Shown: positions 7,264 through 14,447, numbered from the stretch's first letter. The stretch: 19,600 nt of DNA from CBFDBF01 sp050287965 (GCA_050287965.1 JBNKCX010000007.1:1-19600); one strand, 5' to 3'. Numbers and translations: made by a program. Notes: generated from the sequence alone by a model not told the origin.

Positions 7264-7737
7264 ATGGGCTCCCACATTAACGAAATGGCTGATCTGGCGC
7301 GCCTTTTCTGCGAGCTGATCGAAGAGACAGATACCTTTGAGCCGAACTGGCTCGACACTATGGCTACGCTCCTGCCCCGCCTCCATGTGGCGGTGGAATC
7401 CCTGGGCGGAGTGGATAACCGTACTTATGTACAGGACAGCACGGACCTGGATGCCAGGTTTGAGATATTCTCCGAATTGCGGCGGCAGCTGGGTCCGAAT
7501 GATAGTTACTGGATGGAGTTCGATGTCGCCCAGGACGGGCAGTTCATGACCGGTAGCCTGGCCGACGACCTGACCGATATTTATTGCGAGCTGAAAACCG
7601 GGCTTTCCCTGTTGGATAAAGAGCCCTCCCTGGCCCGTGATAACTGGCGTAACGGGTATCGTTTCCACTGGGGACAGCACCTGGTGGACGCTTCACGTCA
7701 CCTCTACGAATTGGGCGCCCGTAACCGGCTTCGGTAA
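7264..7737 (+). CDS. DUF5063 family protein
   Basis: This 157-residue soluble, acidic protein has no signal peptide or membrane segment. The C-terminal half, SLADDLTDIYCELKTGL followed by W-NGYRFHWGQHLVDASRHLYEL, matches my memory of DUF5063, a helical family of unknown function. The N-terminus (ARLFCELIEE) fits the same family. GAGG lies close before the ATG at 7264. It stands alone: thiD is divergent and the next gene starts 119 bp later with its own candidate promoter. No enzymatic motif is visible. Function is unknown. Confidence 0.75.
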   Translation: MGSHINEMADLARLFCELIEETDTFEPNWLDTMATLLPRLHVAVESLGGVDNRTYVQDSTDLDARFEIFSELRRQLGPNDSYWMEFDVAQDGQFMTGSLADDLTDIYCELKTGLSLLDKEPSLARDNWRNGYRFHWGQHLVDASRHLYELGARNRLR

Positions 7738-7770
7738 CGGGTGTAAACCGTAATTCCACACCTTTTGGGG

Positions 7771-7820
7771 GAATACCCTAGTAAATGCCTGTGGTATTCT
7801 TGCGGGCCCCCTGTTAAAAT
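7771..7820 (+). promoter_or_regulatory. IscR-like dyad and extended -10 promoter before the Fe-S carrier gene
   Basis: GAATACC (7771-7777) and GGTATTC (7793-7799) are perfect inverted arms around 15 bp. The 25 bases running ATA...TAT inside (7773-7797) resemble the IscR type 1 consensus as I remember it, with good ends and a poor centre. The half-sites also fit the type 2 pattern AxxxCCxxA / TxxGGxxxT, but with 9 instead of 7 bp between them. A TG-n-TAAAAT extended -10 lies at 7812-7820, and its -35 position (7792-7797) falls in the right arm, so a bound protein would occlude the promoter. Confidence 0.45.
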
Positions 7821-7856
7821 AATTCATCAAATTCTTAATTAATGGAGTTATTTGGC

Positions 7857-8237
7857 ATGTCTGAAACATCTGCAACCAACCTTGAGAATGACCTTTCTCT
7901 GACCGCCCCGGCCCAAGTCAAGATGGCGGAACTCGTCGGGCAGGTAGAAGAAGAGATCCACGGGGTCAGGGTTTATGCGGCTCCGGGCGGGTGCAGCGGC
8001 ATAAGCTTCGGCATGACCTTTACCGATCAGATCAACGATAACGACGGCGTGCTGCAGTGCGACGGCTTCAAGATAATTGTTGACGAAGCAACTATGCAGT
8101 ACCTGAAGGGTGTTGAGATCGATTACGTGGAGCAGGAGATGGGTCAGGCCACCTTCGTCTTTAACAACCTCCAGCCCATTCCGGGTGCGAGCGGCTGCGG
8201 CACCTGCGGCTCCAGCTCCGGCGGCGGCTGTTCCTGA
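7857..8237 (+). CDS. A-type iron-sulfur carrier (HesB/IscA family) with altered cysteine tail
   Basis: The 126-residue product has the HesB/IscA fold signature: L--------V-VYAAPGGCSGISFGM, a mid-chain DGFKIIVDEATMQYLKG and FNN near the C-terminus. Such proteins bind a [2Fe-2S] or [4Fe-4S] cluster and pass it to apoproteins in the cytoplasm. IscA, SufA and ErpA end in CGCG; here the tail has C114-G-T-C117 and C125, with a Gly/Ser linker. Cys46 is the normal first ligand and Cys68 is extra. The ATG at 7857 has GGAG 9 nt upstream, whereas the ATG at 7842 has none. It is monocistronic, between an IscR-like dyad and a strong terminator. A second carrier, erpA, lies at 14069. It may be a specialised carrier; its targets are unknown. 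Confidence 0.87.
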   Translation: MSETSATNLENDLSLTAPAQVKMAELVGQVEEEIHGVRVYAAPGGCSGISFGMTFTDQINDNDGVLQCDGFKIIVDEATMQYLKGVEIDYVEQEMGQATFVFNNLQPIPGASGCGTCGSSSGGGCS

Positions 8238-8259
8238 TACGGCACCACCCTTTCCCCCG

Positions 8260-8299
8260 AAAAACCGCGGACGGCGTCTTTGCCTTCCGCGGTTTTTTT
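8260..8299 (+). terminator. intrinsic terminator after the Fe-S carrier gene
   Basis: AAAAACCGCGGA (8260-8271) pairs perfectly with TCCGCGGTTTTT (8286-8297) around a 14-nt loop, and the right arm runs into seven T residues. The A-run on the left would also let it work on the minus strand. It ends the transcript of the carrier gene 22 bp after the stop codon. Confidence 0.92.
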
Positions 8300-8330
8300 A
8301 TGGTCGCGGACGGTAACTCCCTGCCCCCAC

Positions 8331-8419
8331 GTTTAACGCAAAGAACGCAAAGGCGCTAAGGCGCAGAGATTTCTCCATATGGACTTTCCACAAACTCTGC
8401 GTCTCCGCAAAGTGTTAAC
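8331..8419. repeat. AACGCAAAGAACGC-type dispersed repeat, short copy
   Basis: The left end reads TTTAACGCAAAGAACGC and continues with AAGGCGC units. CGCAGAG (8362-8368) is mirrored by CTCTGCG (8395-8401), and the right end reads CGCAAAGTGTTAACA. The whole unit is an imperfect inverted repeat of about 89 bp with no coding capacity. A longer, related element lies at 14513-14800. Sequences of this type are scattered through many environmental bacterial genomes, from memory. Confidence 0.75.
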
Positions 8420-8463
8420 AGACCCTAGGTGTTTTTTGCCACTGAGCCGGTAGAATAAATCCC

Positions 8464-9681
8464 ATGAGCAGCGAGACATACGATCTGGTGGTGATCGGTG
8501 CCGGCGTCAGCGGCCTCGGATTCGCCCACCTCGCCCACCGCAGAGGAGTTAAACCTCTGGTGCTGGAGGCCGCCGACCGGGTGGGGGGGTGTCTGCATAG
8601 CCACCGCTTCGCCGTTCCGGAGGGGACCTTCTGGGCGGAGCTGGGGGGGCATACCTGTTACAACAGCTACGGCAATCTGCTGGGTATCTTGGAAGACCTG
8701 GGCCGGCTTGAGCATCTGCAGGCCAAACAGCGGCTGCCGTTCCGGTTGCTGACCAGGGAGGGGCTGCGGAGCATACCGTCGCAGCTCAGCTTTCCGGAGC
8801 TCCTGGTCTCTCTGCCCAACCTGTTTCGTCTGAACAAGGAGCAACTCAGCGTCGCGGATTATTACGGCCGGATCGTGGGGTCGGGGAACTTCAAGAAGGT
8901 ACTGGGTCCGGCGCTGGATGCGGTGATCTGCCAGCCGGCGGCGGCGGTCCCGGCCAACGCCATGTTTCGCAAGAAGCCGCGGCGCAAGGAGGTGCTGCGC
9001 CACTTCACTGCTCCCGGGGGCACCCAGGGATTCAGCGATGCCATGGCGGCGCAGGAGGGTCTGGAGATCCGCACCGGTGCGGCGGTGACCCGGGTGGAAC
9101 GGGAAGGGGATAACTATCGACTGCAAATCGCGGACAGCGGGGAGGTAACGTGCCGATCCCTGGCCCTTGCGGTGGCGCCGGATGTGGCCGCCCGCCTGCT
9201 GGAGGTCGTCGTGCCCCGGGTTGCGGCATTACTGGAGCCCCTGGAGATGGCGGACATCGAATCCCACGCGGTCCTGGTCCGGTCGGAGCAACTCGAACTG
9301 GAACCCCTGGCAGGGATCATCGCAGCGGAGGACGACTTCTTCTCGGTGGTTTCCAGGGATCCGGTGCCGGATGAAACCTATCGGGCATTTACCTTTCACT
9401 TCAGGCCGGGGCGTCTGGACGGCCCCCGGCGTCTGGCCAGGATCTGTGAAGTACTCGGGATCGACAGCGGTGATGTGGTCGCCGAGGCGTTCAGGCGGAG
9501 CCGTCTCCCGGCCCTGCGCCTCGGACACAGGGAGCGGATAGCGGAGCTGGACCGTCTTCTGGATTCCGGCTCCCTCGCGGTGACCGGCAACTGGTTTCTC
9601 GGGGTCTCCATCGAGGATGCCCTCACCCGGACGGCCTCGGAGTGTGAGCGTTTGTTTGGGCAGGGCGGCGATGCGGAATAG
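8464..9681 (+). CDS. FAD-dependent oxidoreductase, protoporphyrinogen oxidase-like
   Basis: The 405-residue protein starts with an FAD-binding Rossmann motif, VVIGAGVSGLGFAHLAHRRG (9-28), followed by VLEAADRVGG (33-42). The C-terminus has TGNWFLGVSIEDALTRT, the second FAD contact typical of HemY-type protoporphyrinogen oxidases and related amine oxidases. The middle (GPALDAVICQPAAAVPANAMF) also resembles that family, though the protein is shorter than most HemY enzymes. The likely role is a flavin-dependent desaturation or oxidation; a haem step is plausible but substrate residues cannot be confirmed. No signal peptide is seen. The ribosome-binding site is weak. The next gene starts 16 bp downstream, so both are probably co-transcribed. 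It is not near other hem genes except hemL, 3 kb away on the other strand. Confidence 0.8.
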   Translation: MSSETYDLVVIGAGVSGLGFAHLAHRRGVKPLVLEAADRVGGCLHSHRFAVPEGTFWAELGGHTCYNSYGNLLGILEDLGRLEHLQAKQRLPFRLLTREGLRSIPSQLSFPELLVSLPNLFRLNKEQLSVADYYGRIVGSGNFKKVLGPALDAVICQPAAAVPANAMFRKKPRRKEVLRHFTAPGGTQGFSDAMAAQEGLEIRTGAAVTRVEREGDNYRLQIADSGEVTCRSLALAVAPDVAARLLEVVVPRVAALLEPLEMADIESHAVLVRSEQLELEPLAGIIAAEDDFFSVVSRDPVPDETYRAFTFHFRPGRLDGPRRLARICEVLGIDSGDVVAEAFRRSRLPALRLGHRERIAELDRLLDSGSLAVTGNWFLGVSIEDALTRTASECERLFGQGGDAE

Positions 9682-9697
9682 CAAAGAGGGGTTGCCA

Positions 9698-10492
9698 ATG
9701 AAGCGAAGACGTTGGGTGGGGTTCGCGACGGTCTGTTGGTTGTCGGCCTGGGCACTGTTTCCCGTCGCCGGTCGCTGCAGTGACAAGCCCTATTACCATC
9801 TCACCGTCCGGGCATCGTTTGACCGGCATAATCCGGAACTGGCGGAGTGGGGTTGGGCCACCTTCGTGGAGGTTCCCAAGAGCCGGGCGTTCCCTGAGGA
9901 AGCCGCGCTGGCGGCCCGTTTCGGCGGTCAATTGCGGGGTAAGGTTCTTGCTTTTGTGCGGGGATCGGCCTGGCGTTCCGCCTACAGCCGCACAGTGGAG
10001 ACCCGCTGTCACGACCGGCCGGCAGAGATGGAGATCTATTGGGGAGAGAGCAGCAGTGACTCGGTGTACGCCGGGGGCGGTATGGATGATCCCAATAATC
10101 CCGAGCGGTTCAGCATGCAGTTCACTTCCCGCCGCATATTTCTGGAAAGCGGGGAATGGTTCGAACCGCGGGCCCAGCCGTATGCCTTTGTGGGGCCTGT
10201 CGCCACGGAGGGGGAGACGGCGGAAGAGATCCGGGGAGACTTTTTCGTGCAGTGCGTCAACTTCGAGGATTCCCTGACCCACTACCGGCGATGCGGCAAG
10301 GCGTGGGTGGAGCAATATCGCCCCTACATCTGCCATTTCCAGCACGAGGCGTTACGGGAAGAGTTCCTCGACGGCGAGGACGACATCTTCGGCCAGATCT
10401 TCTGGGGTCCCGATGACGAGCGGCAGATCGTCTATCGGGTGATTCGCTCCTCGTCGCGGGAGCATCCCCTCTGGCAACGCCGGGAGATGTAA
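9698..10492 (+). CDS. exported protein of unknown function
   Basis: I do not recognise this 264-residue protein. Residues 1-27 form a signal peptide: MKRRRW, a hydrophobic stretch, then FPVAGR before CSDKP. There is no lipobox. The mature part is rich in Trp, Tyr, Arg and Glu and has several cysteines (in ETRCHD, VQCVNF, RRCGKA and YICHFQ), which would suit disulfides in the periplasm. It contains GGGMDDPNNPERFSMQF and a Phe/Trp-rich C-terminus. No membrane segment follows the signal. The ATG at 9698 has GAGG upstream and begins the signal peptide; an ATG at 9671 is possible but would prefix nine residues. It lies 16 bp after the PPO-like gene and converges with the DUF4126 gene 18 bp away. 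Confidence 0.75.
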   Translation: MKRRRWVGFATVCWLSAWALFPVAGRCSDKPYYHLTVRASFDRHNPELAEWGWATFVEVPKSRAFPEEAALAARFGGQLRGKVLAFVRGSAWRSAYSRTVETRCHDRPAEMEIYWGESSSDSVYAGGGMDDPNNPERFSMQFTSRRIFLESGEWFEPRAQPYAFVGPVATEGETAEEIRGDFFVQCVNFEDSLTHYRRCGKAWVEQYRPYICHFQHEALREEFLDGEDDIFGQIFWGPDDERQIVYRVIRSSSREHPLWQRREM

Positions 10493-10510
10493 CCGCTTTT
10501 TCTCCGGGTA

Positions 10511-11206
10511 CTATTTCGGAGTGTTGCCCGCGTCGTGGTACAGGGAGTGCAGGATATCCTCGCGCGTGGAGCCCGCCCCGGCTGATTCCGTCGGGTCTTT
10601 CTTTTTGCGGCCGCTGAAGAACTCCCCGATGGCCCGGAATATCCGCTTCACCGCCCGCCAGATCCTGGGCAGCAGCCAGGCCACCAGCAGGATAAAGAGT
10701 ACCAGTGCCGTCAGGAACAGCCAGGGGTGTTGCACCGCGGCCCAGAGGGCGCCGACCACCATGATGTCTTCAGTGATGGAGACGGCCCAGTTGCTGAACG
10801 GTTCCGGAGAGGTGTTGATGATGACGCGGGTACCCGCCTTGGTCATGTGGGTTGTCGCGGCGAGGCCGCCGCCGATAAGGAGCGCGGCGAACTGAACCGC
10901 CTCGTTCACCTCCAGCCCCTCGGCCATGCTGGCCGCCAGAACCGCGCCGGCGGGGATGCGTATGAAGGTATGGATCGCGTCCCAGCCGGTGTCCACGCCC
11001 GGCGTCTTGTCGGCAAAGAACTCCACGCAGTACATGAAGCCGGCGGCCGCCATCACCAGCGGGTCGGAAAGAATCTGGAGGTCAGGCGGCAGGGTTACCT
11101 GCCCGGTGGACCCGAGAAAGCCCAATACCAGCACGGCCGCGTAGAGGTTGATGCCGGAAGCCCAGGCGACCCCAAGGGTCAAAGCAATGGCTTGAACGGT
11201 TTCCAT
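10511..11206 (-). CDS. DUF4126 family integral membrane protein
   Basis: The 231-residue product has the DUF4126 pattern: SGINLYAAVLVLGFLG near the N-terminus, then hydrophobic segments at roughly 45-65, 80-118 and 140-190, with FADKTPGVDTGWDAIHTFIRIPAGA and GTRVIINTSPEPFSNW between them. The C-terminal tail is hydrophilic and basic (GRKKKD). The function of the family is unknown; a role in moving small solutes has been suggested for similar proteins but cannot be read here. The gene is alone on its strand, its 3' end facing the exported-protein gene and its 5' end facing the repeat-rich argC leader. GGGGA lies 10 nt before the ATG. Confidence 0.85.
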   Translation of the reverse strand: METVQAIALTLGVAWASGINLYAAVLVLGFLGSTGQVTLPPDLQILSDPLVMAAAGFMYCVEFFADKTPGVDTGWDAIHTFIRIPAGAVLAASMAEGLEVNEAVQFAALLIGGGLAATTHMTKAGTRVIINTSPEPFSNWAVSITEDIMVVGALWAAVQHPWLFLTALVLFILLVAWLLPRIWRAVKRIFRAIGEFFSGRKKKDPTESAGAGSTREDILHSLYHDAGNTPK

Positions 11207-11307
11207 GGTTTCTGATCCCCGAAGTTTGATCTCATGTATTCGAGCATTGAAAAGGCCCGGAGTTCACTGTTTCCACCTGGGGTTAATGATAATGCAAAGT
11301 GGGAAAT

Positions 11308-11439
11308 GCCGCCTCCTGCGGCAAGACCCCCTGTTGCCCCCCCTGGAAGGGGGGACGAGAAGCGTCTCGAAATATGGAAGCGTAGCCCGCCCCTCTCAGG
11401 GGGAGCCCGAGGAGGTGAGGAATTCCCCCTGGAAAGGGG
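11308..11439. repeat. C-tract/G-tract hairpin repeat upstream of argC
   Basis: A chain of hairpins: GCCGC/GCGGC (11308-11322), a seven-C run (11337-11343) with a six-G run (11349-11354), CCCCT/AGGGG (11390-11402) and CCCCT/AGGGG (11426-11439). The units C-tract-TGGAA-G-tract and CCCTCTCAGGG-GGA are shared with 4081-4125. It has no coding capacity. The rest of the gap from 11207 to 11307 and 11440 to 11559 shows nothing I can name. Confidence 0.55.
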
Positions 11440-11559
11440 CGGGGCCTCCGCCTGCATCCCGTGTGTTTTCATCCCGGTGCTGGCCGTAAACTATGGATTC
11501 GGTCCAGTTTTTTCCAAGCAAAATGGTCAGAAAATATCCTTTTAAACCGTAAGGAATAT

Positions 11560-11591
11560 TTGACAGCCGCCCTATAGGGGAATATATTCCC
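11560..11591 (+). promoter_or_regulatory. strong sigma70-type promoter with palindrome over the -10
   Basis: TTGACA (11560-11565), a 17-bp spacer and TATATT (11583-11588) give an almost ideal sigma70 promoter. The 14-bp sequence GGGAATATATTCCC (11578-11591) is a perfect palindrome centred on the -10, a likely repressor site. The spacer matches the box at 2585-2613. Transcription would begin near 11595, about 115 bp before argC. Confidence 0.75.
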
Positions 11592-11594
11592 TCT

Positions 11595-11692
11595 CCTATC
11601 TGTGCTTTTTGTGACGCCCCTTGCTCAGCACCGGGAATAGCCAGAAAAAAAATGTCACTGTAAACTTGAGCGGCTTCTTAGCCGCTTTTTTC
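11595..11692 (+). ncRNA. possible small RNA or attenuated argC leader transcript
   Basis: The strong promoter at 11560 and the terminator at 11669-11692 bracket about 98 nt without a convincing ORF. The transcript would carry an A-run (11645-11652) and end in a GC stem plus T-tract, like many Hfq-binding small RNAs. Equally it may be the argC 5' leader, with the terminator acting as an attenuator. No known RNA family is recognised. Ends are estimated. Confidence 0.4.
11669..11692 (+). terminator. argC: intrinsic terminator or attenuator just before argC
   Basis: AGCGGC (11669-11674) and GCCGCT (11681-11686) form a 6-bp stem with a 6-nt loop, followed by TTTTTC. It ends about 19 bp before the argC ATG and has the same orientation as argC. 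The nearest upstream gene is on the opposite strand, so it cannot serve an upstream operon. Confidence 0.8.
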
Positions 11693-11710
11693 TTTGTCGG
11701 ACAAAAAATA

Positions 11711-12739
11711 ATGATCAGAGTCGGAATTGTCGGTGGTACCGGTTATACCGGGGTGGAACTGCTGCGTCTGCTGGCCTTGCATCCGGAGGTGGAGGTGGGG
11801 GTTATAACCTCGCGCTCGGAGTCGGGTGTACGGGTGGACGATCTTTTTCCGAATCTGCGGGGGCATCTGGACCTTTCCTTTTCCGAGCCCGATGCAGGGC
11901 GCCTCAGTGACTGCGACCTGGTGTTTTTCGCCACCCCGAACGGTACCGCCATGCAACTGGTGCCGGAGCTGCTGCGGGCCGGTACCCGGGTCATAGACCT
12001 GGCGGCGGACTTCCGCCTCAAGGATGCGGCCGTCTGGGAGCAATGGTATGGTATGTCCCATGCCTGCCCCGAGCTGTTGGCGGAGGCGGTGTACGGATTG
12101 CCGGAGATGAACCGGGAAGCGATTAAATCGGCGAGGCTGGTGGCTAACCCCGGTTGCTATCCCACCGCCGTCACCCTCGGTTTTCTGCCCCTGATCGAAT
12201 CCGGCCTGCTGGATACCGAGAGTCTGGTTGCGGACGCCAAGTCCGGTGTCAGCGGTGCCGGCAGAAAGGCCGCCGTGGGAATGCTGATGGGTGAGTGTGG
12301 TGAAAGCTTCAAGGCCTATGCGGTTCCCGGTCACCGTCATCTGCCGGAGATAGTGCAGAATCTGGCTCAGGCGGCGGGCGCAGCCGTTGGTCTTACCTTC
12401 GTACCCCATCTGTTGCCGATGGTCCGCGGGATACATGCCACCCTTTATGGCAGACTGCAACGGGACACCGATCTGCAGGCCCTGTTTGAGCAACGCTATG
12501 CTGCCGAGCCCTTCGTCGATGTGTTGCCCGCCGGCAGTCATCCGGAGACCCGGAGCGTACGCGGGGTCAATGTCTGCAGGATAGCGGCACATCAGCCGCA
12601 GGGCGGAAAGACGGCGGTGATCCTGTCGGTTATCGATAATCTGGTGAAGGGCGCTGCCGGACAGGCGGTTCAGAATATGAACCTTATGATCGGGTTCCAG
12701 GAGAGCCTGGGTCTGGATGGCGTCGCGCTGCTGCCGTAA
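11711..12739 (+). CDS. argC: N-acetyl-gamma-glutamyl-phosphate reductase
   Basis: ArgC reduces N-acetylglutamyl phosphate to the semialdehyde with NADPH, the third step of arginine synthesis, in the cytoplasm. The 342-residue form starts MIRVGIVGGTGYTGVELLRLL, the NADP-binding fold at residue 1; longer upstream starts would precede this fold and run through the terminator. ATPNG and DLAADFRL follow. NPGCYPTA has the catalytic Cys149. VSGAGRK and GHRHLPEI complete the active site, and SVIDNLVKGAAGQA-QNMN is the conserved C-terminal segment. There is no strong ribosome-binding site. DUF6776, bactofilin and erpA follow with small gaps on the same strand. Control may act through the palindromic promoter and terminator just upstream. 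I see no clear ArgR box apart from that palindrome, which is not a good match. Confidence 0.97.
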   Translation: MIRVGIVGGTGYTGVELLRLLALHPEVEVGVITSRSESGVRVDDLFPNLRGHLDLSFSEPDAGRLSDCDLVFFATPNGTAMQLVPELLRAGTRVIDLAADFRLKDAAVWEQWYGMSHACPELLAEAVYGLPEMNREAIKSARLVANPGCYPTAVTLGFLPLIESGLLDTESLVADAKSGVSGAGRKAAVGMLMGECGESFKAYAVPGHRHLPEIVQNLAQAAGAAVGLTFVPHLLPMVRGIHATLYGRLQRDTDLQALFEQRYAAEPFVDVLPAGSHPETRSVRGVNVCRIAAHQPQGGKTAVILSVIDNLVKGAAGQAVQNMNLMIGFQESLGLDGVALLP

Positions 12740-12768
12740 CAAAGCCTCTCGGGAATTGTCTCATTTAG

Positions 12769-13500
12769 ATGTTTTTTGACTCGTTTTTCAAAAAGAAGGT
12801 CTCGGCGCCGAAGATCGTTCCCGTGAAGGGACTGGTTCTGTCCCTGGGGATTCTTGGGGTAGTGGGTATCGCGGCGATCCTGCTCTGGAAACTGTTTCCC
12901 ACCGAAGCGGGGGATGAACTTTCCCTGTTGCACCAGCAGATAGAGAACCAGGAACGGCAGATCGCCGAGCTTCTGGATGAGCGGACGGATCTGCATCAGC
13001 GCATCGCGGAACTGGAACGGCGCAATCAGATCGACGAGGAGGCGGTAAGTCGTGCGCGGGAGGAACTGAAAGGTTTCCAGACCGAGCGCCTGGAGCTGGA
13101 AGAAGAGGTGGCCTTCCTGAGGGGTATTATGTCCACCGGCGAGGGCCGGCAGGGGCTGCGTATTCATGACCTGCGGTTGGACGAAACCGCTACGGAAGGC
13201 CTGTTTCGATTCCGTTTTACCGTTAGCAATGTGCAGAAGGGTTCGGGCGTTACCCAGGGACGGATATGGGTTACACTCGAAGGCAATCAGGATGGAAAGG
13301 TAAGCACTCTGCCGCTGCAGGCCGTCACCCTGGAGAAGGTAGAGAGCTTAAAAATGCGGTTCCGGTATTTCCAGAACGTGGATGGACAGATTCAGTTACC
13401 GCCAGGCTTTCAGCCGAGCGCTGTATCCGTCGAGGTCAGGCCGTCCAGCAGTGGGCAGAAACCGGTTACACAGCGTTTCGACTGGCGAATTAGTGGGTAA
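12769..13500 (+). CDS. DUF6776 family membrane-anchored coiled-coil protein
   Basis: The 243-residue protein has a basic N-terminus, one membrane segment (about 20-42), a long charged coiled coil (about 48-117, with LLHQQIENQERQIAELLDER-type heptads), and a C-terminal beta-rich domain (130-243) containing FRFTVSNVQKGSGVTQGRIWV. This matches DUF6776 as I recall it, a gammaproteobacterial family of unknown function found next to bactofilin and erpA. The topology is most likely type II, with the C-terminal domain in the periplasm. It lies 29 bp after argC and 12 bp before the bactofilin gene. A role as a membrane partner of bactofilin is a guess from position. No good ribosome-binding site is seen before the ATG. 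Confidence 0.75.
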   Translation: MFFDSFFKKKVSAPKIVPVKGLVLSLGILGVVGIAAILLWKLFPTEAGDELSLLHQQIENQERQIAELLDERTDLHQRIAELERRNQIDEEAVSRAREELKGFQTERLELEEEVAFLRGIMSTGEGRQGLRIHDLRLDETATEGLFRFRFTVSNVQKGSGVTQGRIWVTLEGNQDGKVSTLPLQAVTLEKVESLKMRFRYFQNVDGQIQLPPGFQPSAVSVEVRPSSSGQKPVTQRFDWRISG

Positions 13501-13512
13501 AAGAGGGCTTAA

Positions 13513-13980
13513 ATGGCACGATACAAGAGAACGAAGGCGCCTAGAATTGTCACTGTTGTCGGTGCGGGGACCCAGATATCGGGTGACGTGGTATTTACCG
13601 GCGGATTGCACGTGGACGGATCAATAATCGGAGACGTGCGCACGGAAGGCGATGAATCCTGCGCCCTGACCCTGAGTGAGGAAGGCACTATTGAAGGCGA
13701 GGTGCACGTCCCCAATATTGTGATAAACGGCACCGTTGTCGGTGACGTGTACGGGACCCAGCGCGTTGAGCTGGCGCCCAACGCGAAGGTTACGGGAACC
13801 GTTTATTACCGTCTTCTGGAGATGGCGATGGGTGCCGAGGTCAATGGCCGGCTGGTTCATACCAAGGAAGAGGCGCCGCGCCGGCTCAGTTACGACGGTG
13901 CGAACGGCGACAACAGTGTCGCCACAGGCAAGAGTGATAAAGGGATAGAGGCCAAAGAACCGACAGAGAGCGGGCAGTAG
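13513..13980 (+). CDS. bactofilin (polymer-forming cytoskeletal protein)
   Basis: Bactofilins polymerise without nucleotide into filaments on the inner face of the membrane and help place cell-wall enzymes. The 155-residue protein has the standard core (about 10-115), a right-handed beta-helix seen as short repeats: VVGAGTQISGDVVFTGGLHVDGSIIGDV, then EEGTIEGEVHVPNIVINGTVVGDV and NAKVTGTVYYRLLEMAMGAEVNG. A disordered, charged tail follows. AGAGGG lies before the ATG, 12 bp after DUF6776. A LytM peptidase gene lies about 2 kb away on the other strand. Bactofilin-LytM pairs are known in Helicobacter and Hyphomonas, so a functional link is possible. Confidence 0.92.
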   Translation: MARYKRTKAPRIVTVVGAGTQISGDVVFTGGLHVDGSIIGDVRTEGDESCALTLSEEGTIEGEVHVPNIVINGTVVGDVYGTQRVELAPNAKVTGTVYYRLLEMAMGAEVNGRLVHTKEEAPRRLSYDGANGDNSVATGKSDKGIEAKEPTESGQ

Positions 13981-14068
13981 CGGGTTGTTGAGCAGGGTGC
14001 CGGGGCGATGAGGATATCCGGACTCTCTGCGCTACGGGGTCGTTTCCCGTTTCCGAGGAGTTGATGTT

Positions 14069-14416
14069 ATGAGTGGTACAGAAACAGAGAGTCCGCTGAT
14101 TTTTACCCCGGCGGCGGCTGCCAAGGTGGCATCGTTGATCGAAGAGGAAGGAAATCCCAATCTGATGTTGCGGGTGCATATTCAGGGCGGGGGCTGTTCC
14201 GGATTTCAGTATGGATTCGCCTTCGATGACAAAGTGAACGAAGGCGATACCAAGGTTGTTACCGACGGAGTGACGCTGCTGGTCGACCCCATGAGTATCC
14301 AGTACATGATGGGTGCCGAAATCGATTTCGTGGAAGGACTGCAGGGATCTCAGTTCGTGATCCGTAATCCCAATGCCACCACCACCTGCGGCTGTGGGTC
14401 GTCGTTTTCGGTTTAA
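14069..14416 (+). CDS. erpA: iron-sulfur cluster insertion protein ErpA
   Basis: ErpA is an essential A-type carrier that delivers Fe-S clusters to targets such as IspG and IspH in E. coli. The 115-residue sequence is close to E. coli ErpA from memory: FTPAAAAKVASLI, GGGCSGFQYGF and DPMSIQYMMGAEIDF near the middle, and NPNATTTCGCGSSFSV at the end. The three cluster ligands are Cys43, Cys107 and Cys109. GAGGAG lies 9 nt before the ATG. It ends the argC-DUF6776-bactofilin run after an 88-bp gap that could hold its own promoter, though I do not see a convincing one. Unlike the carrier at 7857 it has the standard CGCG tail. Confidence 0.96.
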   Translation: MSGTETESPLIFTPAAAAKVASLIEEEGNPNLMLRVHIQGGGCSGFQYGFAFDDKVNEGDTKVVTDGVTLLVDPMSIQYMMGAEIDFVEGLQGSQFVIRNPNATTTCGCGSSFSV

Positions 14417-14447
14417 ACCGTCGACTGGCATCTCTATCAGCGGTTTT
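14415..14447 (+). terminator. weak candidate terminator after erpA
   Basis: AAACCG (14415-14420) and CGGTTTT (14441-14447) can pair, with an inner CTG/CAG helping to close the loop. The stem is short and bulged and the T-run is only four, so this is tentative. Confidence 0.3.

Noticed and set aside
7842..7856. Upstream ATG as start of the Fe-S carrier
   Set aside because: It has no ribosome-binding site, and its own bases GGAG serve the ATG at 7857.
14016..14042. IscR type 2-like half-sites before erpA (AxxxCCxxA and TAxGG)
   Set aside because: The spacing between the half-sites is three bases too long and the last position is wrong.
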